The notes below the pieces were generated by a model. It was not told the DNA's origin, searched no databases, and saw only the letters and a program-made list of their open reading frames with translations. The position numbers and the translations under genes were made by a program. 64,000 bases of DNA from positions 124,001 through 188,000 of the forward strand of contig NZ_QGOK01000006.1 of NCBI RefSeq assembly GCF_003259175.1, given 5' to 3'. Position 1 is the first letter of the stretch; every line of letters starts with the position of its first letter. Positions 53,927 through 63,383 of the stretch are shown piece after piece. This stretch comes from Marinomonas shanghaiensis. Lineage in GTDB: Bacteria; Pseudomonadota; Gammaproteobacteria; Pseudomonadales; Marinomonadaceae.

Positions 53927-54175
53927 ATGGTAACTATTCGTCTTTCTCGTGGTGGCTCTAAAAAGCGCCCATTCTATCATTTGAACGTGGCTGATAGCCG
54001 TCGTGCTCGTGATGGTCGTTATATCGAGCGTTTGGGTTTCTTTAACCCTGTTGCTCGTGGTCAAGAAGAACGTTTACGCATCGATCTAGATCGCGTAAAT
54101 CATTGGGTTAGCCAAGGCGCTCAACTTTCTGATCGTGCAGCTCAGCTTGTTAAAGAAGCTGGTAAAAACGCTTAA
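53927..54175 (+). CDS. rpsP: 30S ribosomal protein S16
   Basis: 82-residue ribosomal protein. [41 protein letters not shown] is the canonical S16 N-terminus. First gene of the standard rpsP-rimM-trmD-rplS operon. AAGGA precedes the ATG. Confidence 0.98.
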   Translation: MVTIRLSRGGSKKRPFYHLNVADSRRARDGRYIERLGFFNPVARGQEERLRIDLDRVNHWVSQGAQLSDRAAQLVKEAGKNA

Positions 54176-54190
54176 TACTGAGGTAGTGCT

Positions 54191-54736
54191 ATGTCTGAAT
54201 TAAAACAAGCGGCCGCTCCAGAGCAAGCCCTTGTGGTTGGACGCATTACATCAGTTTATGGTGTTAAAGGGTGGGTGAAGTTATATTCGCACACCGATCC
54301 AATGCAAGGGATCTTTGATTACAAGCATTGGTGGTTGAAAACCCCTAGTGGGTGGAAGACCGTAGAATTAAGCCAAGGTCGCTTGCAAGGGCGAGGTTTG
54401 GTGGCATCAGTAAAAGGTTATAACGACAGAGATCAAGTAAAAGATATCTGCGGTATGGACGTTTATATCGATGCGGCAGAACTACCAGAATTGGAAGAAG
54501 GTGATTATTACTGGAGCCAACTGGAAGGACTGAGGGTTATTACCAAAGAGGGTGTCCTCTTAGGGAAGATTTCTCAACTTATGGAAACGGGTGCGAATGA
54601 TGTGATTGTTGTCCGCGCGTGTGAAGGTAGCTTTGATCGTGAAGAGCGATTGATTCCTTATGCCCCAGGAACTTATGTTTTAAACATTGATTTAGAGCAG
54701 CAGGAAATGGTGGTTGATTGGGATCCAGAATTTTAA
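54191..54736 (+). CDS. rimM: 16S rRNA processing protein RimM
   Basis: Assists maturation of the 30S head. 181 residues with N-terminal VVGRITSVYGVKGWVKLYSHTDP, the RimM barrel, and a PRC-like C-domain (DYYWSQLEGLRVITKEGVLLGKI; IPYAPGTYVLNIDLEQQEMVVDW). It is 15 bp after rpsP within the operon. Confidence 0.97.
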   Translation: MSELKQAAAPEQALVVGRITSVYGVKGWVKLYSHTDPMQGIFDYKHWWLKTPSGWKTVELSQGRLQGRGLVASVKGYNDRDQVKDICGMDVYIDAAELPELEEGDYYWSQLEGLRVITKEGVLLGKISQLMETGANDVIVVRACEGSFDREERLIPYAPGTYVLNIDLEQQEMVVDWDPEF

Positions 54737-54758
54737 ACCGATAAGCTGAGGTCACAAC

Positions 54759-55511
54759 GTGAAGGTTAGCGTTATATCGCTCTTTCCGGAAATGTTTCAG
54801 GCCATTACCCAGTATGGAGTAACAGGCAGAGCCATTAAGTCTGGGTTGGTTGAGGTGGATTTTTTTAATCCCCGCGATTTTACACACGACAGACATAAGA
54901 CTGTTGATGATCGTCCTTATGGTGGTGGTCCAGGGATGCTGATGAAAGTTCAGCCTCTCAAAGATGCGATTGCGAGTGCCAGATTATCGGTGCCCAATGC
55001 AAAAGTTATTTATCTATCCCCTCAGGGGCGTACGCTAACGCAAGAAGGCGTGCAACAACTTGCTAAACAAGCAGAATTTATTCTGGTAGCAGGTCGTTAT
55101 GAAGGCGTTGATGAGCGTTTGATTCAGTCTGAGATTGATGAAGAATGGTCCATTGGCGACTTTGTCCTAAGTGGTGGTGAGTTGCCGGCAATGGTACTCA
55201 TGGATGCTGTATTTCGTATGGTGCCAGGAGTATTGGGAAAGCAAGCGTCTGCGGATGAAGATTCATTCTCTGATGGTTTGTTGGATTGTCCGCATTATAC
55301 TCGTCCAGAAGTGCTAAATGGTGAACCTGTGCCATCGGTGCTGCTTAGTGGCAACCACGAGGAGATTAGACGCTGGCGTTTAAAGCAAAAGCTCGGAAGA
55401 ACTTTTGAGCGCCGGCCAGACCTTCTGCAGAACCTTGAGTTGGACAAGGAACAGCAGTTGCTGTTAGAAGAGTTTATTCGCGAAACTGAAGATTCAACCT
55501 CGGCAGAGTAG
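54759..55511 (+). CDS. trmD: tRNA (guanine-N1)-methyltransferase
   Basis: Methylates G37 of tRNA and prevents frameshifting. 250-residue SPOUT enzyme: [33 protein letters not shown], the knot region [12 protein letters not shown] and [21 protein letters not shown], all conserved. The start is GTG-like context-free ATG-equivalent at 54759 (GTG), following GAGG. Confidence 0.97.
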   Translation: MKVSVISLFPEMFQAITQYGVTGRAIKSGLVEVDFFNPRDFTHDRHKTVDDRPYGGGPGMLMKVQPLKDAIASARLSVPNAKVIYLSPQGRTLTQEGVQQLAKQAEFILVAGRYEGVDERLIQSEIDEEWSIGDFVLSGGELPAMVLMDAVFRMVPGVLGKQASADEDSFSDGLLDCPHYTRPEVLNGEPVPSVLLSGNHEEIRRWRLKQKLGRTFERRPDLLQNLELDKEQQLLLEEFIRETEDSTSAE

Positions 55512-55580
55512 GAATTGCGAGCTTATCAGAAAGAAGAACCTTCATGCTGATAAGAAACCATATCATTAGGAGTCACATCC

Positions 55581-55943
55581 ATGAGTAATAAAACTAAACT
55601 GATTCAGCAGTTAGAAGCTGAACAAATGACAAAAGAAGTCCCAGCCTTCGGTCCTGGCGACACTATTGTTGTTCAAGTTAAAGTTAAAGAAGGTTCACGC
55701 GAGCGTCTACAGGCCTATGAAGGCATTGTAATCTCTAAGCGTAACCGTGGTCTTAACTCAGCATTTACCGTTCGTAAAATTTCTAGCGGTGTTGGTGTTG
55801 AGCGTGCTTTCCAAACGTACAGCCCTTTGGTTGAAAGCATCGAAGTTAAACGCCGCGGTGACGTGCGTCAAGCTAAGATCTACTACCTACGCGAGCGTTC
55901 TGGTAAATCTGCACGTATCAAAGAAAAATTGGCTAAGCGTTAA
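55581..55943 (+). CDS. rplS: 50S ribosomal protein L19
   Basis: 120-residue ribosomal protein with [46 protein letters not shown] and a C-terminal [16 protein letters not shown], standard for L19. Last gene of the operon, 69 bp after trmD, followed by a strong terminator. TAGGAG precedes the ATG. Confidence 0.98.
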   Translation: MSNKTKLIQQLEAEQMTKEVPAFGPGDTIVVQVKVKEGSRERLQAYEGIVISKRNRGLNSAFTVRKISSGVGVERAFQTYSPLVESIEVKRRGDVRQAKIYYLRERSGKSARIKEKLAKR

Positions 55944-55955
55944 TTTTTCTTATTT

Positions 55956-55984
55956 AAAAAAGGCGACGCGAGTCGCCTTTTTTT
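55956..55984 (+). terminator. Rho-independent terminator of rpsP-rplS operon
   Basis: AGGCGAC (55961-55967) pairs with GTCGCCT (55972-55978) around a GCGA tetraloop, extended by A5/T5 and followed by further T. Confidence 0.94.
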
Positions 55985-56047
55985 ATGGAACTAACCTACC
56001 TAGCTATGGCCTAATAGAGACTATTTATCATGTCTTTGAGGTTCTCC

Positions 56048-56767
56048 ATGACGAAGTCTTTTCGTACTTCTTTTCTCGTTACTGCAATGAGTGTGTTTTT
56101 GTTGTCGTTATCAAACTCCCTGTTTGCAGATCAATCGTCCGTTTTATCATCCGTTCAGGCCGCTTTACCTCAATATGAGGTTGAAAGTGCTGAGTTGCAT
56201 CAGGAAGCAGGGTTGTACGTTGTTGTTTTAAAAAATGGCCCGACTTTACATGTCACGCAAGACGGAAAATATTTTGTCGCCGGGGATTTGTACCGTATAG
56301 ACAATACCAAACTTGAAAACGTCACAGAAAAAGCAAAATTAACCAAGATTGAGGCACTTCCAGAGTCTCAAATGATTGTTTATAAGGCTAAGAATGAGAA
56401 AGCACATATTACTGTTTTCACTGATGTCGATTGTGGTTATTGTCGAATGCTTCACAAAGAAGTACCAAAGTTAAATGAGGCTGGGGTAACGGTTCGCTAC
56501 TTAGCGTATCCAAGAGCTGGGATCGGCTCGGAAGCTTATCGTAAAATGGTGAGTATTTGGTGTTCGGCAGACCCGAAAGAGTGGCTAACTCAGGTTAAGT
56601 TAGGGACAGAAATTCCTGAAAACAAATGTGTTAACCCGGTTGCGGATCAGTATAAACTAGGTAATGAAGTGGGAGTGCGAGGTACGCCGAGTATTGTGTT
56701 AGATAATGGCTCATTCCTACCAGGGTATTTACCAGCGGCCGAGTTGGTTAAAGAGCTTGGGTTATAG
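56048..56767 (+). CDS. dsbC: DsbC-family disulfide isomerase
   Basis: Periplasmic thiol:disulfide interchange protein that corrects wrong disulfides. About 239 residues with signal peptide (ending LFA), an N-terminal dimerisation region and a thioredoxin domain with CGYC active site (VDCGYCRMLHKEVP) and cis-Pro in VRGTPSIVL. A second cysteine pair (WCSADP / NKCVNP) is typical. ATG at 56048 follows GAGG with six-base spacing; ATG at 56030 would add six residues. Located before hom-thrC, as in pseudomonads. Confidence 0.94.
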   Translation: MTKSFRTSFLVTAMSVFLLSLSNSLFADQSSVLSSVQAALPQYEVESAELHQEAGLYVVVLKNGPTLHVTQDGKYFVAGDLYRIDNTKLENVTEKAKLTKIEALPESQMIVYKAKNEKAHITVFTDVDCGYCRMLHKEVPKLNEAGVTVRYLAYPRAGIGSEAYRKMVSIWCSADPKEWLTQVKLGTEIPENKCVNPVADQYKLGNEVGVRGTPSIVLDNGSFLPGYLPAAELVKELGL

Positions 56768-56940
56768 TCTTATCGCAAAATATTTCACTAAACATGAGTG
56801 TTCTTCAGCTGTTTCTACGTTGGGTTTGAAAATTACAGGCGTTATAATAAATCAGTTTGTCACTTAAGCAGGCACAAACACCTTTTTTTGCGTCAACTAA
56901 GTGTCCTATAAAAATTAAATTATCTCTGTGGGGTATTGTT

Positions 56941-58242
56941 TTGAAACCGGTAAAAGTCGGAATTTGTGGGCTGGGGACAGTAGGATCCGGTAGTTTTAAT
57001 ATTTTGCGTAATAATGCAGAAGAAATTACTCGTCGTGTTGGTCGTAGTATTGTGATCGAGCAAGTTGGTGCGCGTCGTGATAATGACTCGTGCGATACGA
57101 CTGGAGTAAACGTTACCCGTGATATTTTCGACGTGGTCAATAACCCAGAGATCGATATTGTTTTAGAGTTGATTGGTGGTACCTCTGTTGCGAAAGAGCT
57201 GGTTCTGACCGCTATTGCTAATGGCAAGCATGTCGTAACAGCCAACAAAGCACTTATCGCAGAGCATGGTAACGAGATTTTTGCGAAAGCCCAAGAAAAG
57301 GGCGTTATTGTCGCGTTTGAAGCCGCTGTCGCCGGTGGTATCCCGATTATTAAAACGCTGCGCGAAGGCTTGTCTGCTAATCGAATTGAATGGTTAGCAG
57401 GTATTATCAATGGCACAGGCAATTTCATCTTAACTGAGATGAGTGAAAAAAATCGAAATTTCGGTGAAGTGTTAGCAGAAGCACAAGCACTGGGTTACGC
57501 AGAAGCAGACCCTACCTTCGACATTGAAGGAATAGATGCGGCGCATAAATTGACAATTTTGGCCTCCATTGCCTTTGGTATTCCCTTACAGTTTGAGAAA
57601 ACTTACACGGAAGGTATCAGTCGGATTACATCGGAGGACATAGAGTTTGCTCATCAGTTGGGCTACGCGATTAAGCACCTTGGCATTGCGCGTCGTACTA
57701 AGGCTGGTATTGAGCTGCGTGTTCATCCTACCCTGATTTCTCGTAAACAATTGCTTGCTAATGTGAATGGCGTGATGAATGCCATTATGGTTCAAGGTGA
57801 TGTTGTTGGCCCGACTTTGACTTATGGTGCGGGTGCGGGTGCATTACCGACAGGCTCTTCTGTCATTGCTGATGTGATTGATGTGGCTCGCGCTTTAACG
57901 GCAGACCCTACTAATCGAGTGCCTCATTTAGCGTTCCAAGCAGACTCGTTGTCTAGTATGCAAATTTTATCTGTAGAAGAAATTGAATGTGGTTTCTTCT
58001 TGAATATGACGATTAAAGACCGTGCGGGTGTGTTGGCGAATATCACCCAAATTTTGTCAATGAATGACATCAGTATAGAGTCTCTTATTCAACGCGAACG
58101 TGAAGGCAGTGAGCTAGTGCCTTTGGTGGTGATGACGCATGATGTCAAAGAGCGCAATATGAATGCGGCAATTGCAGCGATTGAAGCCTTGCCAGATGTC
58201 GCGGGGACTGTGCAACGAATCCGTGTTGAAAACTTGGCGTAA
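56941..58242 (+). CDS. hom: Homoserine dehydrogenase
   Basis: Reduces aspartate semialdehyde to homoserine (threonine and methionine branch). NAD-binding VGICGLGTVGSGSFNIL at the start, the VTANKALIAEHG and AAVAGGIPIIKTLREGL motifs, NGTGNFILTEM, and a C-terminal ACT domain (about 350-425, IKDRAGVLANITQILSMNDISIESL). TTG at 56941 (LKPVKVG...) gives 433 residues, as in pseudomonads; an upstream in-frame start at 56857 adds 28 unrelated residues. thrC follows by 12 bp. Confidence 0.96.
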   Translation: MKPVKVGICGLGTVGSGSFNILRNNAEEITRRVGRSIVIEQVGARRDNDSCDTTGVNVTRDIFDVVNNPEIDIVLELIGGTSVAKELVLTAIANGKHVVTANKALIAEHGNEIFAKAQEKGVIVAFEAAVAGGIPIIKTLREGLSANRIEWLAGIINGTGNFILTEMSEKNRNFGEVLAEAQALGYAEADPTFDIEGIDAAHKLTILASIAFGIPLQFEKTYTEGISRITSEDIEFAHQLGYAIKHLGIARRTKAGIELRVHPTLISRKQLLANVNGVMNAIMVQGDVVGPTLTYGAGAGALPTGSSVIADVIDVARALTADPTNRVPHLAFQADSLSSMQILSVEEIECGFFLNMTIKDRAGVLANITQILSMNDISIESLIQREREGSELVPLVVMTHDVKERNMNAAIAAIEALPDVAGTVQRIRVENLA

Positions 58243-58254
58243 GAGAGAGCAACT

Positions 58255-59640
58255 ATGAAATACATTTCGACTCGTGGAAAAGCGCCAGCGCTTTCTTTTG
58301 GTGATGTCTTATTGGCTGGTTTGGCGAATGACGGTGGCTTGTATGTGCCAGAAACTTTGCCTCATTACAGTAAAGAAGAGATCGCTTCTTGGGCGAAGCT
58401 AAGCTACCAAGAGCTTGCCTTTAAGGTGATGTGGCCTTTTGTGGAAGGTGATATTCCGGCGGATGCTTTTAAAACCATGATCAATGATGCTTACGCAGGT
58501 TTTAACCACAGCGCCATTGCACCCATGGTTCAAGTGGGTAATAACGAATGGATTCTGGAATTATTCCGTGGTCCAACTTTAGCGTTTAAAGACTTTGCTT
58601 TACAGTTACTTGGTCGTCTGATGGATTATGTTCTGTCTGAGCGTAAAGAAAAGCTGGTTATCCTAGGCGCCACATCTGGTGACACTGGTTCGGCCGCGAT
58701 TGAAGGTTGCCGTCATTCAGAGCATCTGAATATTTTTATCTTGCACCCTTACCAGCGTGTTTCAGAAGTACAACGTCGTCAGATGACCACGGTGATTGAC
58801 GATAATGTATTTAATATCGCTGTAAAAGGTAACTTTGATGATTGTCAAAGTATGGTGAAATCCAGCTTTGCCGATCAGTCTTTCTTGAAGGGCGCTAAAT
58901 TAGGGGCGGTTAACTCAATTAACTGGGCCCGTATCATGGCTCAGATCGTTTACTACTTCTCTTCTGCCTTGGCTGTGGGCGCGCCGCATCGTAAAGTGTC
59001 TTTTTCTGTACCGACGGGGAACTTTGGCGATATCTTTGCGGGTTATTTGGCGAAGAAAATGGGTTTGCCCATTGATCAGTTGGTGGTTGCAACCAACCAA
59101 AACGACATTTTGCATCGTGTGATTGCTGAAAATGACATGAGTCGCCAGTCTTTAAATGTCACCTTGTCTCCAAGTATGGATATCATGGTGTCTAGTAACT
59201 TTGAGCGTTTGTTGTTTGATGCTCATGTTCGTGATGGCGCGGCAATTGATGATTTGATGGCGCGTTTTAATAAAGGCGATGTGTCGTTAAACGATCAAGC
59301 TTGGTCTTTTGTAAAAGCGAATTTTGACAGTTACAAAGTCGATGACCAGAAAACCTGCGAAGTGATTGCCGATGTGTTTGCTAAGACACAATACCTGCTT
59401 GATCCGCATACCGCGATTGGTCTTGAAGCGGCTCGTCATTGCTGGAAAGATCAGTCTGTCCCTATGATTACTTTAGCGACGGCTCATCCAGTGAAATTTC
59501 CAGAAGCGGTTGAAAAAGCGGGTTGCGAAACACCAATGTTGCCTGAGCACATGAAAGATCTTTTCGAGCGAGAAGAATCTTATGCCGTGCTAGATAATAG
59601 CTTGAGCGATGTTCAGGCCTTTGTTGCGGAAAAAATCTAG
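58255..59640 (+). CDS. thrC: Threonine synthase
   Basis: PLP enzyme turning O-phosphohomoserine into threonine. 461 residues with MKYISTRGKAPALSFGDVLLAGLANDGGLYVPE, the PLP lysine in FRGPTLAFKDFALQLLG, GATSGDTGSAAIEG and SVPTGNFGDIFAGY. This is the long (type 2) proteobacterial form. Co-transcribed with hom; a terminator follows. Confidence 0.98.
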   Translation: MKYISTRGKAPALSFGDVLLAGLANDGGLYVPETLPHYSKEEIASWAKLSYQELAFKVMWPFVEGDIPADAFKTMINDAYAGFNHSAIAPMVQVGNNEWILELFRGPTLAFKDFALQLLGRLMDYVLSERKEKLVILGATSGDTGSAAIEGCRHSEHLNIFILHPYQRVSEVQRRQMTTVIDDNVFNIAVKGNFDDCQSMVKSSFADQSFLKGAKLGAVNSINWARIMAQIVYYFSSALAVGAPHRKVSFSVPTGNFGDIFAGYLAKKMGLPIDQLVVATNQNDILHRVIAENDMSRQSLNVTLSPSMDIMVSSNFERLLFDAHVRDGAAIDDLMARFNKGDVSLNDQAWSFVKANFDSYKVDDQKTCEVIADVFAKTQYLLDPHTAIGLEAARHCWKDQSVPMITLATAHPVKFPEAVEKAGCETPMLPEHMKDLFEREESYAVLDNSLSDVQAFVAEKI

Positions 59641-59664
59641 TTATAGACAGTAAATTGTCTATAA
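59641..59664. repeat. 9-bp inverted repeat after thrC
   Basis: TTATAGACA and TGTCTATAA surround six bases directly after the thrC stop. It is A/T-rich and without T tract, preceding the main terminator. Confidence 0.5.
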
Positions 59665-59678
59665 TCTATTTAGATGAA

Positions 59679-59711
59679 AAACGGCCAATCAAAGATTGGC
59701 CGTTTCTTTTT
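59679..59711 (+). terminator. Rho-independent terminator after thrC
   Basis: AAACGGCCAATC (59679-59690) pairs perfectly with GATTGGCCGTTT (59694-59705) around AAA, followed by a T-rich tract. The next gene starts about 40 bp on. Confidence 0.93.
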
Positions 59712-59746
59712 GTTTTGCTTTCACTTTCTCTTTTTGTGCCTTTCCT

Positions 59747-60466
59747 ATGAATATTATTTTACTTGATTCTAACAATACTCTTGCCGACGGTTTCTATGGG
59801 CTGACTGAGCGCCAACAAACCCATATATCAACGGTGATCAAAGCGAAACAAGGTGATGTGCTGCGTGTTGGCATACTAAATGGAAAAATAGGAGAAGGTA
59901 TATATGAGCCACCAAGCCAAGATCGAGCGGGTTATATTCATTCATTAAACGTATTTTTATTGCCGCCAGAGCCTTTGCCAATGGTATTGGTGATGGCTTT
60001 ACCAAGGCCCAATATGTTGAAGCGAACTTTACAAAATGTGACCGCGATGGGAGTGAAGGATTTATATCTTATCCATTCGGCAAAAGTGGAAAAAAGTTAC
60101 TGGCAAAGCCCTGTCTTGCAAACGGAATCGATTCAGCAGTGTTTAATAGAAGGTCTTGAGCAAGCGAAAGATACTGTGATGCCAAATTGGTCTCTGATTC
60201 CTAGGTTTAGACCGTTTGTTGAAGATCAACTCCCTAGTATTTTAAAAGGGAAGATTGGTTTGTTAGCGCATCCCTATCTGGCTAAGCGATGTCCTGTCGA
60301 TATACAGCAACCCTCTGTATTGGCACTGGGACCGGAAGGGGGGTGGAATGAATTTGAAGTGAGCAAATGGCATGAAGCAGGAATGGAATCGGTTCATCTA
60401 GGCGATAGGATTCTAAAAGTTGAAACCGTGGTCCCAGTTTTATTATCACGCTTGTATCCGGCTTAA
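59747..60466 (+). CDS. rsmE: 16S rRNA (uracil-1498-N3)-methyltransferase
   Basis: SPOUT-class methyltransferase of the 30S decoding region. About 239 residues with an N-terminal PUA-like part (LTERQQTHISTVIKAKQGDVLRVGILNG) and the knot motifs LALGPEGGWNEFEV and LGDRILKVETVVPVLL, which are the RsmE signatures. ATG at 59747 is chosen; the in-frame upstream start (59696) runs into the terminator. Confidence 0.95.
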   Translation: MNIILLDSNNTLADGFYGLTERQQTHISTVIKAKQGDVLRVGILNGKIGEGIYEPPSQDRAGYIHSLNVFLLPPEPLPMVLVMALPRPNMLKRTLQNVTAMGVKDLYLIHSAKVEKSYWQSPVLQTESIQQCLIEGLEQAKDTVMPNWSLIPRFRPFVEDQLPSILKGKIGLLAHPYLAKRCPVDIQQPSVLALGPEGGWNEFEVSKWHEAGMESVHLGDRILKVETVVPVLLSRLYPA

Positions 60467-60587
60467 AAATCAAATGTTGTTATTTGTAAAGCAAAGATAT
60501 TATTAGGGGAGCTATTGAATACTTTGGTGTAGGATTGGGGGCATATGAGCCATATACGACTTAGAGCCGCTGGGTCGGAGAGTATGC

Positions 60588-61694
60588 ATGACGAACAAAT
60601 TAGATGAATTGAAAGCTGAAAATACGCTTAAAAATAAAGCCAAACCTTCTTGGCTGACTTTTTTCTACGTAGGGACAACTGACGATATTTTTTCCGAAGA
60701 TATTCGTCGAGTATTTATTATTAATTTGTTCGCCTCAGTGGGTGTTCTTTTTACCCTTCCTTTAGGTATTGTTGCCCTCTACGAAAGAAAGCCTATTTTG
60801 GGCAGTTTCTTATTATTGATAGCCTTATTGTATACGGTTAATCATCTGTATTTGCGTCGTACTCATAATCACGCCTTATCGGGTAATTTTGTTATTTATC
60901 CTCTGTACATTTTGATGATTTACCTTGTCTATACCGGTGGGGTAAAGGGAACTGGGCATGTTTGGATTTATTGCGTTCCCGCTGTTGCTTTGTTTTTGCA
61001 TGGAATGAAAAAAGGCTTAATAGAGCTGGTTTTTTTTACACTGGCTCTCATTATTACCATGTTTTTCACTAATAGCCACTTTGATGATTTTGGTTATGAC
61101 CCTAGTTTAAAATCCAGAATTCTGTTTTCGTTTATCGTGGTGGTTTTTCTGTCTGGGATATACGAATACTCCATGTCTCGTTTTAATCAGGAATTGAAAG
61201 AAACCTCGGCTAAGTTAAAACTCGTAGCCTATCGAGATCCTGTGACGGAACTATTGAATCGAAGAGGCATGCTGCAGCGTTTGGAGGCGAGTTCTTACTC
61301 TAGTTTTCATTTACTTCTGGCTGATGTCGACTTTTTTAAGCGAATCAACGACGAATATGGTCATGATGTTGGGGATTACGCACTGGTTGAGTTGGCGAAT
61401 CTTATTCAAACATCGCTTCCTGAAAAAGGTCTCGCGTCTCGTTGGGGGGGAGAGGAATTCTTAATCGCTGTTTGTGATTGCAGTGAACAGGAGGCTTATA
61501 CATTGGCTGAATTGATTCGACATAAAATAGAAGAGCATGAGTTTGTTTATTCGGATCATAAATTTCGTATGACTCTTAGTTTTGGTATTGCCACTATGAA
61601 TGAGTCGACGACATTACGCGAGGCGATTACGCTGGCCGATGGACGTTTGTACCATGCAAAACGTGCAGGGCGTAATCAAACCCGGAGAAATTAA
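60588..61694 (+). CDS. Membrane-bound diguanylate cyclase
   Basis: Predicted to make cyclic di-GMP. 368 residues: about six membrane helices (43-195) then a short linker and a GGDEF domain (about 208-366) with intact active site GGEEF (287-291), DVDFFKRINDEYGHDVGD and the final LADGRLYHAKRAGRN. The usual I-site RxxD five residues before GGEEF is missing (sequence KGLASRW), so product inhibition by that site is not expected. The membrane part is not a recognised sensor; its ligand is unknown. Confidence 0.92.
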   Translation: MTNKLDELKAENTLKNKAKPSWLTFFYVGTTDDIFSEDIRRVFIINLFASVGVLFTLPLGIVALYERKPILGSFLLLIALLYTVNHLYLRRTHNHALSGNFVIYPLYILMIYLVYTGGVKGTGHVWIYCVPAVALFLHGMKKGLIELVFFTLALIITMFFTNSHFDDFGYDPSLKSRILFSFIVVVFLSGIYEYSMSRFNQELKETSAKLKLVAYRDPVTELLNRRGMLQRLEASSYSSFHLLLADVDFFKRINDEYGHDVGDYALVELANLIQTSLPEKGLASRWGGEEFLIAVCDCSEQEAYTLAELIRHKIEEHEFVYSDHKFRMTLSFGIATMNESTTLREAITLADGRLYHAKRAGRNQTRRN

Positions 61695-61734
61695 TCTCTC
61701 TATGAGGGGGGGCCTGCAAGAACGGCTTTGTTAA

Positions 61735-61763
61735 AAAGCCCTTATGAAGAGCATAAGGGCTTT
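61735..61763. terminator. Bidirectional terminator
   Basis: AAAGCCCTTATG (61735-61746) pairs perfectly with CATAAGGGCTTT (61752-61763). It lies between the convergent diguanylate cyclase and sugar transporter genes. Confidence 0.92.
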
Positions 61764-61777
61764 GGAATTTAATTGCG

Positions 61778-63013
61778 TTATTTTGTTAGTGCGGGTTTAG
61801 AACCAATCACACCGTAATAGGCGATGTAGACGTAGCAAATGATAGGCAGAATAAATGAAATTTGTAGGCCTATCGAGTCTGCAATCAATCCTTGCAAGAC
61901 TGGCAATATGGCACCACCAACGATGGCAAGGCAAAGCAAGCCGGAACCACGACTGGTTTGTGGACCAAGGTCTTTCAAAGCAAGGCTAAAGATGGTCGGG
62001 AACATAATAGAGTTGAAGAGACCAACTAATAAGATAGACCACATAGCAATATGGCCATCGTTTAATATGGCGCTGGTAATTAGTGCAATTGCCGCTAGGG
62101 CGTTAAAGGATAGTAGTGTCCCCGCAGAGATACGCTGCATTAGGGCGGCACCAATAAAGCGTCCCACCATGGCTCCTCCCCAATAATAAGCCACGTAATG
62201 CGCCGCCTCCATTTCTGCAAGTCCTGCAATATTGTCGAGTCCGAAGAAATTCACCAACAGACTGCCAATGGCCACTTCTGCACCGACGTACATAAAGATA
62301 GCAAGAGTGCCTAAAACAAGATGACGGTGCTTGAGAATACTGGCACTGGGTGCTTCCGTAGTATCTTCTTCTATATTTGACGGTGTCGGAAGGTGGATTT
62401 TGGTGAAAATAGCGGCCAAAAGCACCAGCAAAATAGCCAAACCAATATAAGGAATGATCACGCTTTCTGCTTCTTGAGCTTTTGTTTCATATTGACCTGC
62501 GACTGTAAACAAAAGAGCGCCACCAACGATAGGCGCGACGGTTGTTCCCAATGCATTAAAAGCTTGAGAGAGTGTTAAGCGGCTTGATGCGGTTTCTGTC
62601 GGTCCCATCACAGTGACTAGAGGGTTTGCTGCGACCTGAAGGATGGTTATTCCTGCTGCCAAAATAAATAATGCGGCCAAGAATATACTGTACTCTTGTG
62701 CTTTTGCTGCTGCGATAAAAAGCAGACAGCCAGCAGCGGCAATCATCAGACCTATGCCTATACCTCGCTGGAAACCGACTTTTTTCACTAGGTTACCGGC
62801 TGGGATAGAGACGATAAAGTAAGCGCCGAAAAAGCACATTTGGATCATCATAGCTTGTGTGTAGTTAAGATCGAATACCCCTTTTAAATGAGGGATCAAA
62901 ATATCATTGAGTGACGTAATAAACCCCCACATAAAAAACAATGATGTTAAGGCGATCAAAGCAAACCGTTGGTTTGACTGTGGCTTATTCGTTGCGGTTG
63001 AATGGTTTTTCAT
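61778..63013 (-). CDS. gluP: Glucose/galactose-type MFS transporter (FHS family)
   Basis: 411-residue proton-coupled sugar permease of the FucP/GluP family with about twelve membrane segments. Family markers are [53 protein letters not shown] near the start and [11 protein letters not shown]. GluP and FucP are hard to separate by eye; the sugar could be glucose, galactose or fucose. No catabolic gene lies beside it. Its promoter should be in 63014-63383. Confidence 0.88.
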   Translation of the reverse strand: MKNHSTATNKPQSNQRFALIALTSLFFMWGFITSLNDILIPHLKGVFDLNYTQAMMIQMCFFGAYFIVSIPAGNLVKKVGFQRGIGIGLMIAAAGCLLFIAAAKAQEYSIFLAALFILAAGITILQVAANPLVTVMGPTETASSRLTLSQAFNALGTTVAPIVGGALLFTVAGQYETKAQEAESVIIPYIGLAILLVLLAAIFTKIHLPTPSNIEEDTTEAPSASILKHRHLVLGTLAIFMYVGAEVAIGSLLVNFFGLDNIAGLAEMEAAHYVAYYWGGAMVGRFIGAALMQRISAGTLLSFNALAAIALITSAILNDGHIAMWSILLVGLFNSIMFPTIFSLALKDLGPQTSRGSGLLCLAIVGGAILPVLQGLIADSIGLQISFILPIICYVYIAYYGVIGSKPALTK

Positions 63014-63383
63014 ATTTTTTCCGATCAGTTCAAACGAGTGAGACGTAATTTTTATCTTTGGAATATTTATTCAAGTCAAAAAAGTGCCGCATCATAGCAC
63101 TGAACATCTTAACTTTCTGGTCAGCTATTGGTGTGAAAGATGATAGTCTAGAATATTCCTTTTTTGCCTTGGTTTTGTAAGAAAGTCTCTCTTTTCTATT
63201 GCTAATGTAACAAAGCTTAAAGTTTTATCTGTTTGATTTTTATACGGTTTATTTTTATCGGATTGACTGTTTCGTGAAGCATGTCTCTTTTTGTATCTTA
63301 TTCTAGGCAGGTGCGAGTCACACGTCAGGGATCATTTTCGTGTTATTCTTGGGTTATCTGCTAATTCCTATTTTGAGATTGAT
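63014..63383. other. Intergenic region between gluP and recJ
   Basis: 370 bp between divergent genes, A/T-rich. It must carry promoters for both. No RNA gene, ORF or strong hairpin is recognised. Confidence 0.5.
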
